Position numbers and translations under genes: made by a program
Shown: positions 46,277 to 55,000 of the stretch, in pieces
How positions within the stretch are numbered: the stretch's first letter is position 1
Layout: every line of letters starts with the position of its first letter
The notes under the pieces: generated by a model
Seen by the model: only the letters and a program-made list of their open reading frames with translations
What the model was told of the DNA's origin: nothing
Database searches by the model: none
Source: Aminipila sp963524205
GTDB taxonomy: Bacteria > Bacillota > Clostridia > Peptostreptococcales > Anaerovoracaceae
NCBI GenBank assembly: GCA_963524205.1
Contig: CAURED010000001.1
Location: 1 to 64,000, forward strand
DNA: 64,000 nt
Direction of reading: 5' to 3'

Positions 46277-49200
46277 ATGAAATTAGGTATTGATGTTGGC
46301 TCAACTACAGTCAAAGTTGTCCTTTTGGATGAAGATAATAATATCTTGTTTAAGAAATATGAACGACATATGTCTAATATTTTTGAAAAGGTTTCAAATT
46401 TAATAGAAGAACTTCACCATAAGTATGGAGATACTGAAGTACATATGACTATTACAGGTTCGGGAGGATTAGCACTTTCTCAACTTTTAAATATTCCATT
46501 TGAGCAAGAAGTTGTTGCTTGCAGTAAAGCTGTTGAAACAATGATTCCTGACACTGACGTTGCTATTGAACTGGGTGGCGAAGATGCCAAAATAACTTTT
46601 TACGGTGCCACTATTGAGCAGAGAATGAACGGAACCTGCGCAGGTGGTACAGGTTCCTTTATTGACCAAATGGCAGTATTGTTAAATACTGATGCAGGTG
46701 GACTTAATGAAGCTGCCAAGGACCATACTTTAATTTATCCTATTGCTGCAAGATGTGGTGTTTTTGCCAAAACTGATATACAACCTTTAATTAACGAAGG
46801 CGCAAGTGTAGCAGATCTTTCCGCGTCAATTTTTCAGGCAGTAGTTAATCAGACTATCAGCGGGCTAGCTTGTGGAAGAACTATTAAGGGAAATGTAGCC
46901 TTCTTAGGGGGACCGCTTTCATTTTTATCAGAGCTTAGAACTAGATTTATAGAAACATTACAGCTTAAGCCAGAAAATGTGGTTTTTCCAGAAGATTCAC
47001 AGTATTTTGTTGCTATTGGCGCGGCTCTGATTGCTAAAAAATATGAAGTTAAAAGTATTGATGAAATATTTCATGCATTAATAAAAGTGGATGCATCTGC
47101 TTTATCGGAAACAAAGCTTACTAATCCATTATTTAAAGATTCAAATGATTATAATGAATTCATACAAAGGCATGACAGAGATCGAATAAAACGCAAAGAT
47201 ATAAAAAAAGCTAAGGGAAACATTTTTTTAGGTATTGATGCTGGTTCGACAACAACAAAAGCGGCACTAATAGATAGTGAAAATAATCTTTTATATTCTT
47301 TTTACAGGAATAATGAGGGCAGACCTTTAGAAGCAACTATGGCAATGCTGAAAGAATTGTATAATCTTTTACCAGACAATATGCCAATTTCAAATGCTAC
47401 AGCAACTGGCTATGGAGAAGGGCTTATTCGAGCTGCTTTTAAAGTTGATTTAGGAGAAATAGAAACTATTGCACATTACAAAGCGGCAGAATCTTTTTTG
47501 CCAGGTGTAGAATTTATTCTAGACATTGGCGGACAGGATATGAAATGCATGAAAATAAGGGACGGTTCAATATATAATATCATGCTTAATGAAGCATGTT
47601 CTTCTGGCTGCGGTTCGTTTATTGAAACTTATGCTAAATCTGTTAACATGGATGTAAAGGCTTTTGCCAAAGAGGCTATTTTTGCAAAAGCACCAGTTGA
47701 TTTAGGTACCAGATGTACTGTCTTCATGAATTCAAAGGTAAAACAATCACAAAAAGAAGGTGCAACTATTGGTGACATTTCAGCAGGACTTTCTTATTCA
47801 GTTATAAAAAATGCACTTTATAAAGTGATTAAGCTTAGAAATACAGATGAAGCTGGTGAAAAGATAGTAGTTCAGGGTGGAACTTTTCTAAATGATGCAA
47901 TTCTTAGGAGTATAGAGAAAATTTTAGGTAAGGAAGTTGTAAGACCAGATATATCAGGTATTATGGGAGCTTACGGAGCTGCACTTATTGCTAAAGAACA
48001 TTATGTAAAAGGAACAGAATCGTCCATTATTAAGCTTGAAGATATGGAGCTTTTTACAGTCAGAAATACTCATACTAGATGTAATGGCTGTGAAAATCAG
48101 TGCTTACTCACTATAAATAAATTTAACAGTGGAGCTAAGTTTATCACAGGAAACAGATGTGATAAGGGAGCAGGAAAAGAAAAAGGCACTAACGAACTTC
48201 CTAATCTATATGAATATAAATATAAAAGACTTTTTGCATATGAGCCCATTGCAGATATGTATGCAAAACGTGGAGTTGTAGGAATTCCAAGAGTACTTAA
48301 CATGTATGAGAATTATCCGTTTTGGTTTACCTTCTTTACAAGTTTAGGCTTTCGGGTAGTTCTTTCGCCTCCATCTTCAAAGACTATGTATGAGCATGGA
48401 ATGGATACTATTTCCTCTGATACAGCATGTTATCCTGCAAAAATGGTTCATGGTCATATAAAATGGCTGGTAGAGCAGGGAATCCAATGGATATTTTATC
48501 CTAGTATTAACTATGAAATAAAAGAAGATGAAACAGCTCCTAATCATTATAACTGCCCGATTGTTGCTACATATCCTGAAGTAATAGGTAAAAATATGGA
48601 CGAAATATTTGAAGAACATGATGTTACTTTTACACATCCATTTTTACCTTATGACGATGACCAGAGTTTAATTAGAGAACTGCATAATATACTAAAACAT
48701 TTAAGAGTTACTTATGCAGAAGTTGTAAAAGCTGTGAAAAAAGGTAGAAAAGAAAATAAAACATTTAAGGATGATATAAAGAAACAAGGTGCACTTGCAA
48801 TAAGATATGCTAAGAAAAATAGCAAAAAATGTATCGTGTTAGCTGGTAGGCCTTATCATTTAGATCCTGAAGTAAATCATGGAATTGATAAGTTGATTTC
48901 GTCTTTTGATATGGTAGTATTAACAGAGGATTCTATTGCACATCTGGCAAAGCTAAACAGGCCACTTAGAGTTCTGGATCAATGGATGTATCATTCAAGG
49001 CTTTATAAAGCAGCTATAGTAGCAAGTAAAGATGATGATATTGAACTTGTGCAGCTAAATTCTTTTGGATGTGGACTTGATGCTGTAACAACAGATCAAG
49101 TAGAGGAAATCATGAAAAACAGTAATAATATGTATACTGTTTTGAAAATTGATGAAGGCTCAAATTTAGGTGCAGCAAAAATAAGAATACGTTCTCTTAA

Positions 49201-50524
49201 AGCAGCCATTGAAGAAAGAGAAAAGAACAATATAAGACATCTTGATTGTGAAAGCAAGTTTATCAGAAAAGTATTTACTAAAGAAATGCGTAAGGATTAT
49301 ACAATACTAATCCCACAGATGTCTCCAATTCATTTTCACTTTATAGCGCCAGCATTAGAGAAATGTGGGTATAATGTTCAATTGCTTCCTTCTGTTGATA
49401 AAAATGCAGTAGATGAAGGCTTAAGATATATTAATAATGATGCTTGTTATCCAACTATTGTTACCTTAGGCCAAATTATTTCTGAATTAAAATCCGGTAA
49501 ATATGATTTAAATAAAACAGCAGTATTCATGTCTCAGACAGGCGGTGGATGCAGAGCAAGTAACTATGTGGCATTATTACGTAAGGCTTTAATAGACTTA
49601 AAAATGGAACAGGTACCTGTAATATCTTTCAATATCGTTGGGCTTGAAAAAAATAGTGGTTTTAAGTTGACCATGCCCATGATTAAGAGAGTTCTATTAG
49701 GAGCTATATATGGTGACACTCTAATGCGTATGTTATATTCAACTAGACCATATGAAGAAGTGCCTGGCTCTGCAGATAAACTTTATGAGAAATGGTCACA
49801 TGTTATTTATAAAAATATAAGAAATGGCAGTATTATATCCTTTAAACACATAATAAAGCAGATAGTGTATGATTTTGACAATTTACCACTTAAGGATATT
49901 AAAAAACCAAAGATTGGGGTAGTAGGCGAAATTCTGGTCAAATATCATCCTACAGCCAATAATGACATTGTTCGGATTATTGAGAACGAAGGTGGGGAAG
50001 CAGTTGTTCTTGATTTAATTGACTTTTTCTTATATGGAATGCATAGTAAAGAATTTAATTTTAAACATTTGGCTGGCAAATACAGTACTATGGTGGCAAA
50101 TCAGTTAGCCATAAAGTTAATTGAAAAGCTTAGAGAGCCAGCAAGATGTGCATTAAACCAAAGTAAACGGTTTAGGGGTCCAAACTATATTGAAGAAACT
50201 GCCCAAAAAGCCCAACAACTAATTTCTTTAGGAAATCAGTGTGGAGAAGGCTGGCTTCTTACAGGGGAAATGATGGAGCTTATCGATAGCGGTGTCAATA
50301 ATATTATATGTCTTCAGCCTTTTGGCTGCCTTCCTAACCATGTAACAGGAAAGGGCATGATGAAAGCTTTAAGAAAATATAATTCTTATGCTAATATTGT
50401 AGCAGTAGATTATGATCCAGGTGCCAGTGATGTCAACCAGTTAAACCGAATTAAGCTTATGATGGCTACTGCATATAAAAATATGGAAAAGTCGGATTGC
50501 AATTCAGAAGAAAAAGTAGTATAA
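46277..50524 (+). CDS. Giant acyl-CoA dehydratase activase-like protein (two BadF/BcrA ATPases plus dehydratase-like region)
   Basis: 1415 residues. Two ASKHA-type ATPase domains in tandem: the first starts KLGIDVGSTTVKVVLLDED and has NGTCAGGTGSF; the second (from about 320) has FLGIDAGSTTTKAALID and NEACSSGCGSF. Each has the Cys expected for a bridging [4Fe-4S] cluster. The rest (about 640-1400) is the activase-related DUF2229 region and a HgdB-like domain with conserved Cys (SDTACYPAKMVHGH; NNDACYPTIVTLGQ; QTGGGCRASNY). Such proteins couple ATP hydrolysis to low-potential electron transfer. No separate dehydratase subunits are nearby, so the substrate is unknown. Start 46277 has GGAGGG upstream. 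Confidence 0.9.
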   Translation: MKLGIDVGSTTVKVVLLDEDNNILFKKYERHMSNIFEKVSNLIEELHHKYGDTEVHMTITGSGGLALSQLLNIPFEQEVVACSKAVETMIPDTDVAIELGGEDAKITFYGATIEQRMNGTCAGGTGSFIDQMAVLLNTDAGGLNEAAKDHTLIYPIAARCGVFAKTDIQPLINEGASVADLSASIFQAVVNQTISGLACGRTIKGNVAFLGGPLSFLSELRTRFIETLQLKPENVVFPEDSQYFVAIGAALIAKKYEVKSIDEIFHALIKVDASALSETKLTNPLFKDSNDYNEFIQRHDRDRIKRKDIKKAKGNIFLGIDAGSTTTKAALIDSENNLLYSFYRNNEGRPLEATMAMLKELYNLLPDNMPISNATATGYGEGLIRAAFKVDLGEIETIAHYKAAESFLPGVEFILDIGGQDMKCMKIRDGSIYNIMLNEACSSGCGSFIETYAKSVNMDVKAFAKEAIFAKAPVDLGTRCTVFMNSKVKQSQKEGATIGDISAGLSYSVIKNALYKVIKLRNTDEAGEKIVVQGGTFLNDAILRSIEKILGKEVVRPDISGIMGAYGAALIAKEHYVKGTESSIIKLEDMELFTVRNTHTRCNGCENQCLLTINKFNSGAKFITGNRCDKGAGKEKGTNELPNLYEYKYKRLFAYEPIADMYAKRGVVGIPRVLNMYENYPFWFTFFTSLGFRVVLSPPSSKTMYEHGMDTISSDTACYPAKMVHGHIKWLVEQGIQWIFYPSINYEIKEDETAPNHYNCPIVATYPEVIGKNMDEIFEEHDVTFTHPFLPYDDDQSLIRELHNILKHLRVTYAEVVKAVKKGRKENKTFKDDIKKQGALAIRYAKKNSKKCIVLAGRPYHLDPEVNHGIDKLISSFDMVVLTEDSIAHLAKLNRPLRVLDQWMYHSRLYKAAIVASKDDDIELVQLNSFGCGLDAVTTDQVEEIMKNSNNMYTVLKIDEGSNLGAAKIRIRSLKAAIEEREKNNIRHLDCESKFIRKVFTKEMRKDYTILIPQMSPIHFHFIAPALEKCGYNVQLLPSVDKNAVDEGLRYINNDACYPTIVTLGQIISELKSGKYDLNKTAVFMSQTGGGCRASNYVALLRKALIDLKMEQVPVISFNIVGLEKNSGFKLTMPMIKRVLLGAIYGDTLMRMLYSTRPYEEVPGSADKLYEKWSHVIYKNIRNGSIISFKHIIKQIVYDFDNLPLKDIKKPKIGVVGEILVKYHPTANNDIVRIIENEGGEAVVLDLIDFFLYGMHSKEFNFKHLAGKYSTMVANQLAIKLIEKLREPARCALNQSKRFRGPNYIEETAQKAQQLISLGNQCGEGWLLTGEMMELIDSGVNNIICLQPFGCLPNHVTGKGMMKALRKYNSYANIVAVDYDPGASDVNQLNRIKLMMATAYKNMEKSDCNSEEKVV

Positions 50525-50563
50525 TGGCTGAGTCGAAATTTAAAGAAGTTAGGAGGTGTCTCC

Positions 50564-51295
50564 ATGGGAAGACACGGTACAATTGCAGGACGTAAATCAG
50601 CACAAGACTCAAAAAGAGCTGCGGTATTTACAAAATACTCTAGAGCTATTACAGTAGCAGCTAAAAACGGTGGAGATCCAGAATACAATGCGTCACTTAA
50701 AGTGGCAATAGAAAAAGCTAAGGGCATTAATCTGCCAAATGATACTATTAACAGAGCTATCAAAAAGGGAACTGGAGAACTTGAAGGTGAAACTTATGAG
50801 GAATTAAGCTTTGAAGGATACGGTGTAGCAGGAGTTGCTGTTATCGTTGAAGCGTTAACTGATAACAAGAACAGAACCACAGCAGCAGTAAGATCAACTT
50901 TTGATAAATATGGTGGAAACCTTGGAGCACCAGGATGCGTATCATATATGTTTGCCAGAAAAGGTGTCATTATCATCGAGAAAATTGATTCCATTGATGA
51001 AGATGCTCTTATGGAAGCAGCTCTTGAAGCAGGAGCAGAAGATATGATTGTTCATGAAGATTCTTTTGAAATTCAAACTGAACCAGCTGTATATACAGAT
51101 GTACATAGTGCATTGACAGCAGCAGGCTATGAATTGCTTGAATCAGATATTGAATATGTACCTTCTATGGAAAGTGCTCCAACAGATGAACATGATATCA
51201 AAAAGCTTAAGAAGATGATTGACATATTAGAAGATAACGATGACGTTCAGAAAGTTCACCACAATTGTTCTTTGGATTTAGAAGAATTTGAATAA
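50564..51295 (+). CDS. yebC: YebC/PmpR family protein
   Basis: 243 residues. The N-terminus MGRHGTIAGRKSAQDSKRAA and NRAIKKGTGELEGETYEELSFEGYG identify the family. Members were described as transcriptional regulators and more recently as factors easing translation of proline-rich stretches. A good GGAGGTG site precedes the ATG. It follows the activase-like gene by 39 bp. Confidence 0.94.
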   Translation: MGRHGTIAGRKSAQDSKRAAVFTKYSRAITVAAKNGGDPEYNASLKVAIEKAKGINLPNDTINRAIKKGTGELEGETYEELSFEGYGVAGVAVIVEALTDNKNRTTAAVRSTFDKYGGNLGAPGCVSYMFARKGVIIIEKIDSIDEDALMEAALEAGAEDMIVHEDSFEIQTEPAVYTDVHSALTAAGYELLESDIEYVPSMESAPTDEHDIKKLKKMIDILEDNDDVQKVHHNCSLDLEEFE

Positions 51296-51350
51296 TTGAA
51301 ATTTCAATGATTTAATTGTTTGTAGCAATATGGAATAGTTATGTTTATAT

Positions 51351-51407
51351 ACCCCTTATTGATTAGGTTATATCTATACAGTAAGGGGTTTTTACTGTAT
51401 AGATATA
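51351..51407 (+). promoter_or_regulatory. Two mutually exclusive hairpins after yebC
   Basis: Hairpin A pairs 51351-51361 with 51379-51389 and is followed by TTTTT, an intrinsic terminator. Hairpin B pairs 51369-51384 with 51392-51407, a perfect 16-bp stem with a 7-nt loop. They share bases 51379-51384 and cannot coexist, like an attenuator; no gene on this strand follows within 450 bp. Confidence 0.6.
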
Positions 51408-51486
51408 AAATACAATTAATAATTAGTAATTAAAAAGCTAAAATATTTTGATTGAAAAATAAAGTTAGCATATCATTAAAACATAG

Positions 51487-51515
51487 TTGACTAATAGCTA
51501 GAAACTACATATAAT
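51487..51515 (+). promoter_or_regulatory. Promoter of the antitoxin RNA
   Basis: TTGACT (51487-51492), 17 bp, TATAAT (51510-51515). Near-consensus and not followed by any plus-strand ORF. Confidence 0.75.
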
Positions 51516-51521
51516 GAAATT

Positions 51522-51620
51522 AATAAAAGGATTACCACTTTTGCAATGGTGGTCAGTCCAAAAACAGAGTTCATAGAAAGCCATCTAAATTGCTAATTTA
51601 GGTGGCCGTGCTATTTTTTG
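51522..51620 (+). ncRNA. Candidate antisense antitoxin RNA of a type I toxin-antitoxin pair
   Basis: A strong promoter and an intrinsic terminator (12-bp stem 51580-51591 with 51595-51606, then TTTTTT) delimit an RNA of about 100 nt without an ORF. Its 3' end is complementary to the stop codon and 3' UTR of the toxin gene on the other strand. It also carries a 5' hairpin (51529-51559) very similar to one in the toxin mRNA leader, as in par/fst and txpA/RatA systems. Confidence 0.65.
51580..51618 (+). terminator. Terminator of the antitoxin RNA, shared region with the toxin 3' end
   Basis: 12-bp stem with one G-U pair, 3-nt loop, then six T residues. Confidence 0.75.
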
Positions 51621-51700
51621 TGCATTATAATTGTAATGCAGATGGAAATAATTCCAACAATCACAAGAGAATAGGCAAAAAGCCCTTCATATGTAACCAT
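51611..51700 (-). CDS. Holin-like type I toxin peptide (TxpA/Hol_Tox-like)
   Basis: 29 residues: MVTYEGLFAYSLVIVGIISI then CITIIMHKK, one membrane helix with a charged C-terminus. MVTYE at the start and the KK end match the putative holin-like toxin family of Firmicutes. A very strong AAAGGGGGTGATG ribosome site precedes ATG 51700, and a consensus promoter lies upstream. These peptides insert in the membrane and stop growth when not silenced by antisense RNA. Its 3' end faces the candidate antitoxin RNA. Confidence 0.82.
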   Translation of the reverse strand: MVTYEGLFAYSLVIVGIISICITIIMHKK

Positions 51701-51756
51701 AGCATCACCCCCTTTATAAGGAAGTGACTTAACCACCAAATGGTAATCCTATAGAT

Positions 51757-51785
51757 ATTATATCATTGCCTGGGCTATATAACAA
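51757..51785 (-). promoter_or_regulatory. Promoter of the toxin gene
   Basis: On the minus strand TTGTTA (51785-51780), 17 bp, TATAAT (51762-51757), with TGA before the -10. The leader (about 50 nt) holds the hairpin sequence at 51726-51749 that resembles the antitoxin RNA 5' hairpin. Confidence 0.7.
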
Positions 51786-51862
51786 TAACTGTATTGTTTA
51801 ATCAAACAGCCTAAGGTATAATAATTTTAAACGGTTTTTTGGTGGGATTAGGGGGAATCATT

Positions 51863-52861
51863 ATGCGTTGTGTACATTGTGGAAAAGAAGTAAGGAATAA
51901 TGTTATATTTTGTATTCATTGTGGCAGACCTGTTAAGCTTGAATATAGTCACTATGCTTGTGAGTTTTATGAAAGTCTTTCAATTTGGGATAAACTTCTA
52001 AGCATTTTTAGTGGGTTTTCTTCCCAAAAGAAAGGTTACAAGCAAGATGTTAGCTTAACAAGAACAACTACAACGAATAAAAATCTAAAAGATACAATAA
52101 AGAAAAAAGGAAATTCTATAAAGGAATTATATGATAATTATACTGGTGAGAATTCGGGGAAGACTAAAGATGAGGCAATAAAGTCAAATATAGATGAAAC
52201 TGGTACTAATTTAAAGGCGCAAACTGCATATAATGACCAAGACCCAGATTATTTAGGTCTAAAGGATATAAAAAAAATAAAAGATTCCGCTCAAAAAATT
52301 ATCCGGGATTTTTCTGGATCTTCTAAAGAGGAAAAGGCTAGTTTAATAAAAATTGCAGGAGTAATACTGATTGTTGTATTAGCCTTAATAACAACTTTTA
52401 TTGATACAACTGGTGACAATGGTTATAGTTATGATGAGTCAAGTGAAGTTTATGAAGAAACAGAAGAATATGTATTCCCAGAAAATCCTGTAATAAATAG
52501 TGAGTTTGTTGATAGCATAAATAGTTGCCCGTTGGGAAGCGAAAATCTTATTATAGGTTACTTGGGAATGCTTTATGATGATACATATCAGAGGCAATGG
52601 TATGATGAATGTCTATATAGTTTAGATGAATTTCAGCCATATATTTCCCAAATAGAGCAAATTGAGACGGATTATAATAATAATCCTAATTATTTAGTTT
52701 ACGACCAGCTTATATATATAAAAAAATTATGGCAAGAGCTTGTTCAGCCAATATATGAAAATCCTGAGAACTATGAGCAACAACAAATTGATGATAATTT
52801 AAATGAATTTTCTTTAGAGCTTAATGATACTTGTGATTATTATCTTGAAGATGATTTTTAA
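51863..52861 (+). CDS. Zinc-ribbon membrane protein, hypothetical
   Basis: 332 residues from ATG 51863 with AGGGGGA upstream. The N-terminal zinc ribbon has two CxxC knuckles (CVHCGKEVRNNVIFCIHCG). A polar linker of about 130 residues leads to one membrane helix (about 165-185, GVILIVVLALITTFI), after which an acidic Tyr/Glu/Asn-rich domain of about 140 residues is expected outside the cell. No enzyme motif. Similar zinc-ribbon plus single-helix proteins are common in Clostridia without known roles. Confidence 0.75.
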   Translation: MRCVHCGKEVRNNVIFCIHCGRPVKLEYSHYACEFYESLSIWDKLLSIFSGFSSQKKGYKQDVSLTRTTTTNKNLKDTIKKKGNSIKELYDNYTGENSGKTKDEAIKSNIDETGTNLKAQTAYNDQDPDYLGLKDIKKIKDSAQKIIRDFSGSSKEEKASLIKIAGVILIVVLALITTFIDTTGDNGYSYDESSEVYEETEEYVFPENPVINSEFVDSINSCPLGSENLIIGYLGMLYDDTYQRQWYDECLYSLDEFQPYISQIEQIETDYNNNPNYLVYDQLIYIKKLWQELVQPIYENPENYEQQQIDDNLNEFSLELNDTCDYYLEDDF

Positions 52862-52915
52862 TTGTTTTTCCAAAAGATACTAGTCTAAACCTATTGCAAA
52901 ATCTGAATGAAATAG

Positions 52916-52932
52916 TATAATAAACATATAAT
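52916..52932 (+). promoter_or_regulatory. Promoter region of 6S RNA
   Basis: Two TATAAT motifs (52916-52921 and 52927-52932). The first has TTGCAA 16 bp upstream (52894-52899); the second lies at the better distance from the RNA start. Confidence 0.45.
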
Positions 52933-52943
52933 ATTAATGCTAG

Positions 52944-53120
52944 AAATCCTGAAGTGTTTGTTAAGGTATTATAATTCAACCTACACTGTGACCTTGGGAA
53001 TCCGAGTCTTTGCAGCCTATGTCAGGCCTCCTTAGCAGTGGAAGACAGAAGCGGAAGCAGGGTACCCCCCTATCTACTGATAGGGTGTGAATTATAACCT
53101 GACGGCATGTCGGGATTTTT
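52944..53120 (+). ncRNA. ssrS: 6S RNA
   Basis: About 175 nt between genes. The ends pair (AAATCCTGA with TCGGGATTT), and GAAGTGTTTG at the 5' side with GACGGCATGTC at the 3' side is the typical 6S closing region. Internal arms AGGT..TATAATTCA and TGAATTATAACCT pair around a central bubble, next to CCTTGGGAATCC and GCAGCC elements. 6S RNA mimics an open promoter and sequesters SigA polymerase in stationary phase. The terminal stem plus T run acts as terminator. Confidence 0.78.
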
Positions 53121-53168
53121 ATTAAATTAAAATTTTGTATACTGTATTTTACAAATGGAGGAAAAAGA

Positions 53169-53996
53169 ATGAAGCCGTTAAAACCCGCTGAGATACTTGA
53201 TTACACCATAGAAACCGGGGTGGCAAAATCAGGTGGACGTTTTTTTAAGCTATTATTTTTAAGTATTATGGCAGGAGCATTTATTGCTTTTGCGGCAGAA
53301 GGCTCAAACATGGCCGCCTTCAATTTATTTTATCAGCCCACTACGTATGGATTAGGAAAAGCTTTAGCTGGTGCTATATTTGGGACAGGCCTTATGTTGG
53401 TTGTCCTCTGCGGTGGCGAGTTGTTTACGGGAAATACTTTAATTCTTGCAGCCGTATGCGAGAAAAGGGTAAAGGTCACTACCATGCTTCGAAATTGGGT
53501 TATAGTATACATAGGGAATCTAATAGGTTCATTATTAATAGCATATATGATGTATCAGTCAGGTTTGTTCTCAAGTGGAGCAGATGTACTTGGGGCAGTT
53601 ACTATAAAAATTGCTGCATATAAAACTGGATTAAGTTTTATGCAGGCATTTTATTTAGGAATTATGTGTAACTGGCTTGTTTGTTTAGCGGTATGGCTGT
53701 CATATGGAGCAGACACGATGGCGGGGAAAATACTGGGTATATTCTTTCCAATATGGTTATTTATCACCTCTGGATTTGAACATAGTGTGGCAAATATGTA
53801 TTACATACCAGCAGGTATTATGGCAAAGGCTAATGAAAGCTTTGTTGAATTATCACATGTTTCCGCAGAAGCTTTAAATCAGCTTACATGGAGTGGATTT
53901 TTTATAGATAACCTTATTCCAGTAACACTGGGTAATATAGTCGGCGGAGGCATTTTTGTCGGCATAGCATATTGGTTTGTTTATAAAAAAGCATAG
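53169..53996 (+). CDS. Formate/nitrite transporter family channel (FNT)
   Basis: 275 residues with six membrane helices. The FNT landmarks GGELFTGNTLILA (second half-helix region) and a C-terminal NIVGGGIFVGIAYW are present, with NWLVCLAVW in the middle. Pentameric channels of this family carry formate, nitrite or hydrosulfide; formate is likely in a fermenter but not shown. GGAGG precedes the ATG. It follows 6S RNA but has its own leader. Confidence 0.92.
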   Translation: MKPLKPAEILDYTIETGVAKSGGRFFKLLFLSIMAGAFIAFAAEGSNMAAFNLFYQPTTYGLGKALAGAIFGTGLMLVVLCGGELFTGNTLILAAVCEKRVKVTTMLRNWVIVYIGNLIGSLLIAYMMYQSGLFSSGADVLGAVTIKIAAYKTGLSFMQAFYLGIMCNWLVCLAVWLSYGADTMAGKILGIFFPIWLFITSGFEHSVANMYYIPAGIMAKANESFVELSHVSAEALNQLTWSGFFIDNLIPVTLGNIVGGGIFVGIAYWFVYKKA

Positions 53997-54305
53997 ATTA
54001 CATAATAATGTCCATTTTTGAAAACTAAATTATTTTATTTCAAAAATGGACATTATCTTAAGTAAATTACAAAAAATCTTTATATAACTCATCTAATGGC
54101 ATCTATTTATCTAAAACAATTACCAAAGCGAATCTTAAATATTGACATTGTAATATAAACCATGGTAATATGCACATGAGGTTAGCTTAAGCTAACTGTC
54201 AAAACGCTTAATTCTAAAAAAGAGAGTTTTTTCTAATAATAATGTGATAATATATACTATAATGGTGCATACCAATTTTATTGGAACGAATCAAGGAGAA
54301 AAAAT
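53997..54305. other. Intergenic region with a long hairpin, a promoter and a DtxR-like palindrome
   Basis: 54005-54023 and 54038-54056 form a perfect 19-bp inverted repeat with a 14-nt loop and no T tail. Then TTGACA (54143-54148) and TAATAT 18 bp later make a promoter, followed by a 16-bp perfect palindrome at 54181-54196. A second TATAAT (54258-54263) lies closer to the next gene. Confidence 0.55.
54181..54196. promoter_or_regulatory. DtxR-like palindromic operator
   Basis: GTTAGCTTAAGCTAAC is a perfect 16-bp palindrome with AG before it, close to the TTAGGTTAG/CTAACCTAA type sites of DtxR/IdeR/MntR metalloregulators. It lies just downstream of a TTGACA promoter and about 110 bp before a His/Cys-rich gene. 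Confidence 0.5.
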
Positions 54306-54893
54306 ATGAGTAATAAAGAAGAAATTAATGAACAATCGCATGCACATAACCATGAGCAGCATGCACATCATGAACACAGTTGCGGCTGCAGCTGCACAGC
54401 ACATGGACATAGTCATAGCCAAGAACAGGAAGAAAACTGTGGTGGCTGTTGTTCAAAGCAAGAACAGGGCCCAATTAACCTTAACAAAGAGGAGCTTGAA
54501 ATTTTACTGGAACTGAAGGAATTCAACTACTTACCAATTAGTGAATTTGTGATGAGCAGCAGTGAAAATCATCATATAAGATTTAGCAGTTTAGCTCCAG
54601 TATATATAAGAGATTTAAGGGATAGTATGGAAACTGTTAAAAGAATAGGAACCGTTTTAAAAGGGCTAGAAAAAAAGGAATTGATTTCTTTAGATTATGA
54701 TATTCCATTGCAGGGTTATGACTATACAATGCACACCGAATCTGAATTATATAAGTATTTTATAAAAACGGTTGAAGACGGAACAGATCAACCAGGTTTT
54801 CTCTGTGACAGAGCAGAGATAGAACTTGGCAGCGCAGCACTTACGTTGCTGGGGGAGAAGGCCGTACAAAGCTTTCATGTGGAGGAAGATTAG
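54306..54893 (+). CDS. His/Cys-rich metal-binding protein, hypothetical
   Basis: 195 residues. The first 55 are packed with metal ligands: repeated HAH/HEH/HSH runs, CGCSC and CGGCC. The rest (56-195) is a compact soluble domain with a winged-helix-like look (LNKEELEILLELKEFNYLPI; LKGLEKKELISLDYDIPL) that could be DNA- or partner-binding; this is inference. Nickel, zinc or iron storage or sensing is plausible, and the upstream palindrome fits metal control. CAAGGAG precedes the ATG. Confidence 0.78.
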   Translation: MSNKEEINEQSHAHNHEQHAHHEHSCGCSCTAHGHSHSQEQEENCGGCCSKQEQGPINLNKEELEILLELKEFNYLPISEFVMSSSENHHIRFSSLAPVYIRDLRDSMETVKRIGTVLKGLEKKELISLDYDIPLQGYDYTMHTESELYKYFIKTVEDGTDQPGFLCDRAEIELGSAALTLLGEKAVQSFHVEED

Positions 54894-54913
54894 TAAAATA
54901 ATTACAATAAATA

Positions 54914-54942
54914 TTGAATTATTCCTTTTTTTATGCTATATT
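54914..54942 (+). promoter_or_regulatory. Promoter of the OPT leader
   Basis: TTGAAT (54914-54919), 17 bp, TATATT (54937-54942) with TGC before the -10 (extended). Confidence 0.5.
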
Positions 54943-55000
54943 GACTAACGTGGACAGTATAAACATTAACTGTACCAAATTAATTATTCTAATTTTTTAT

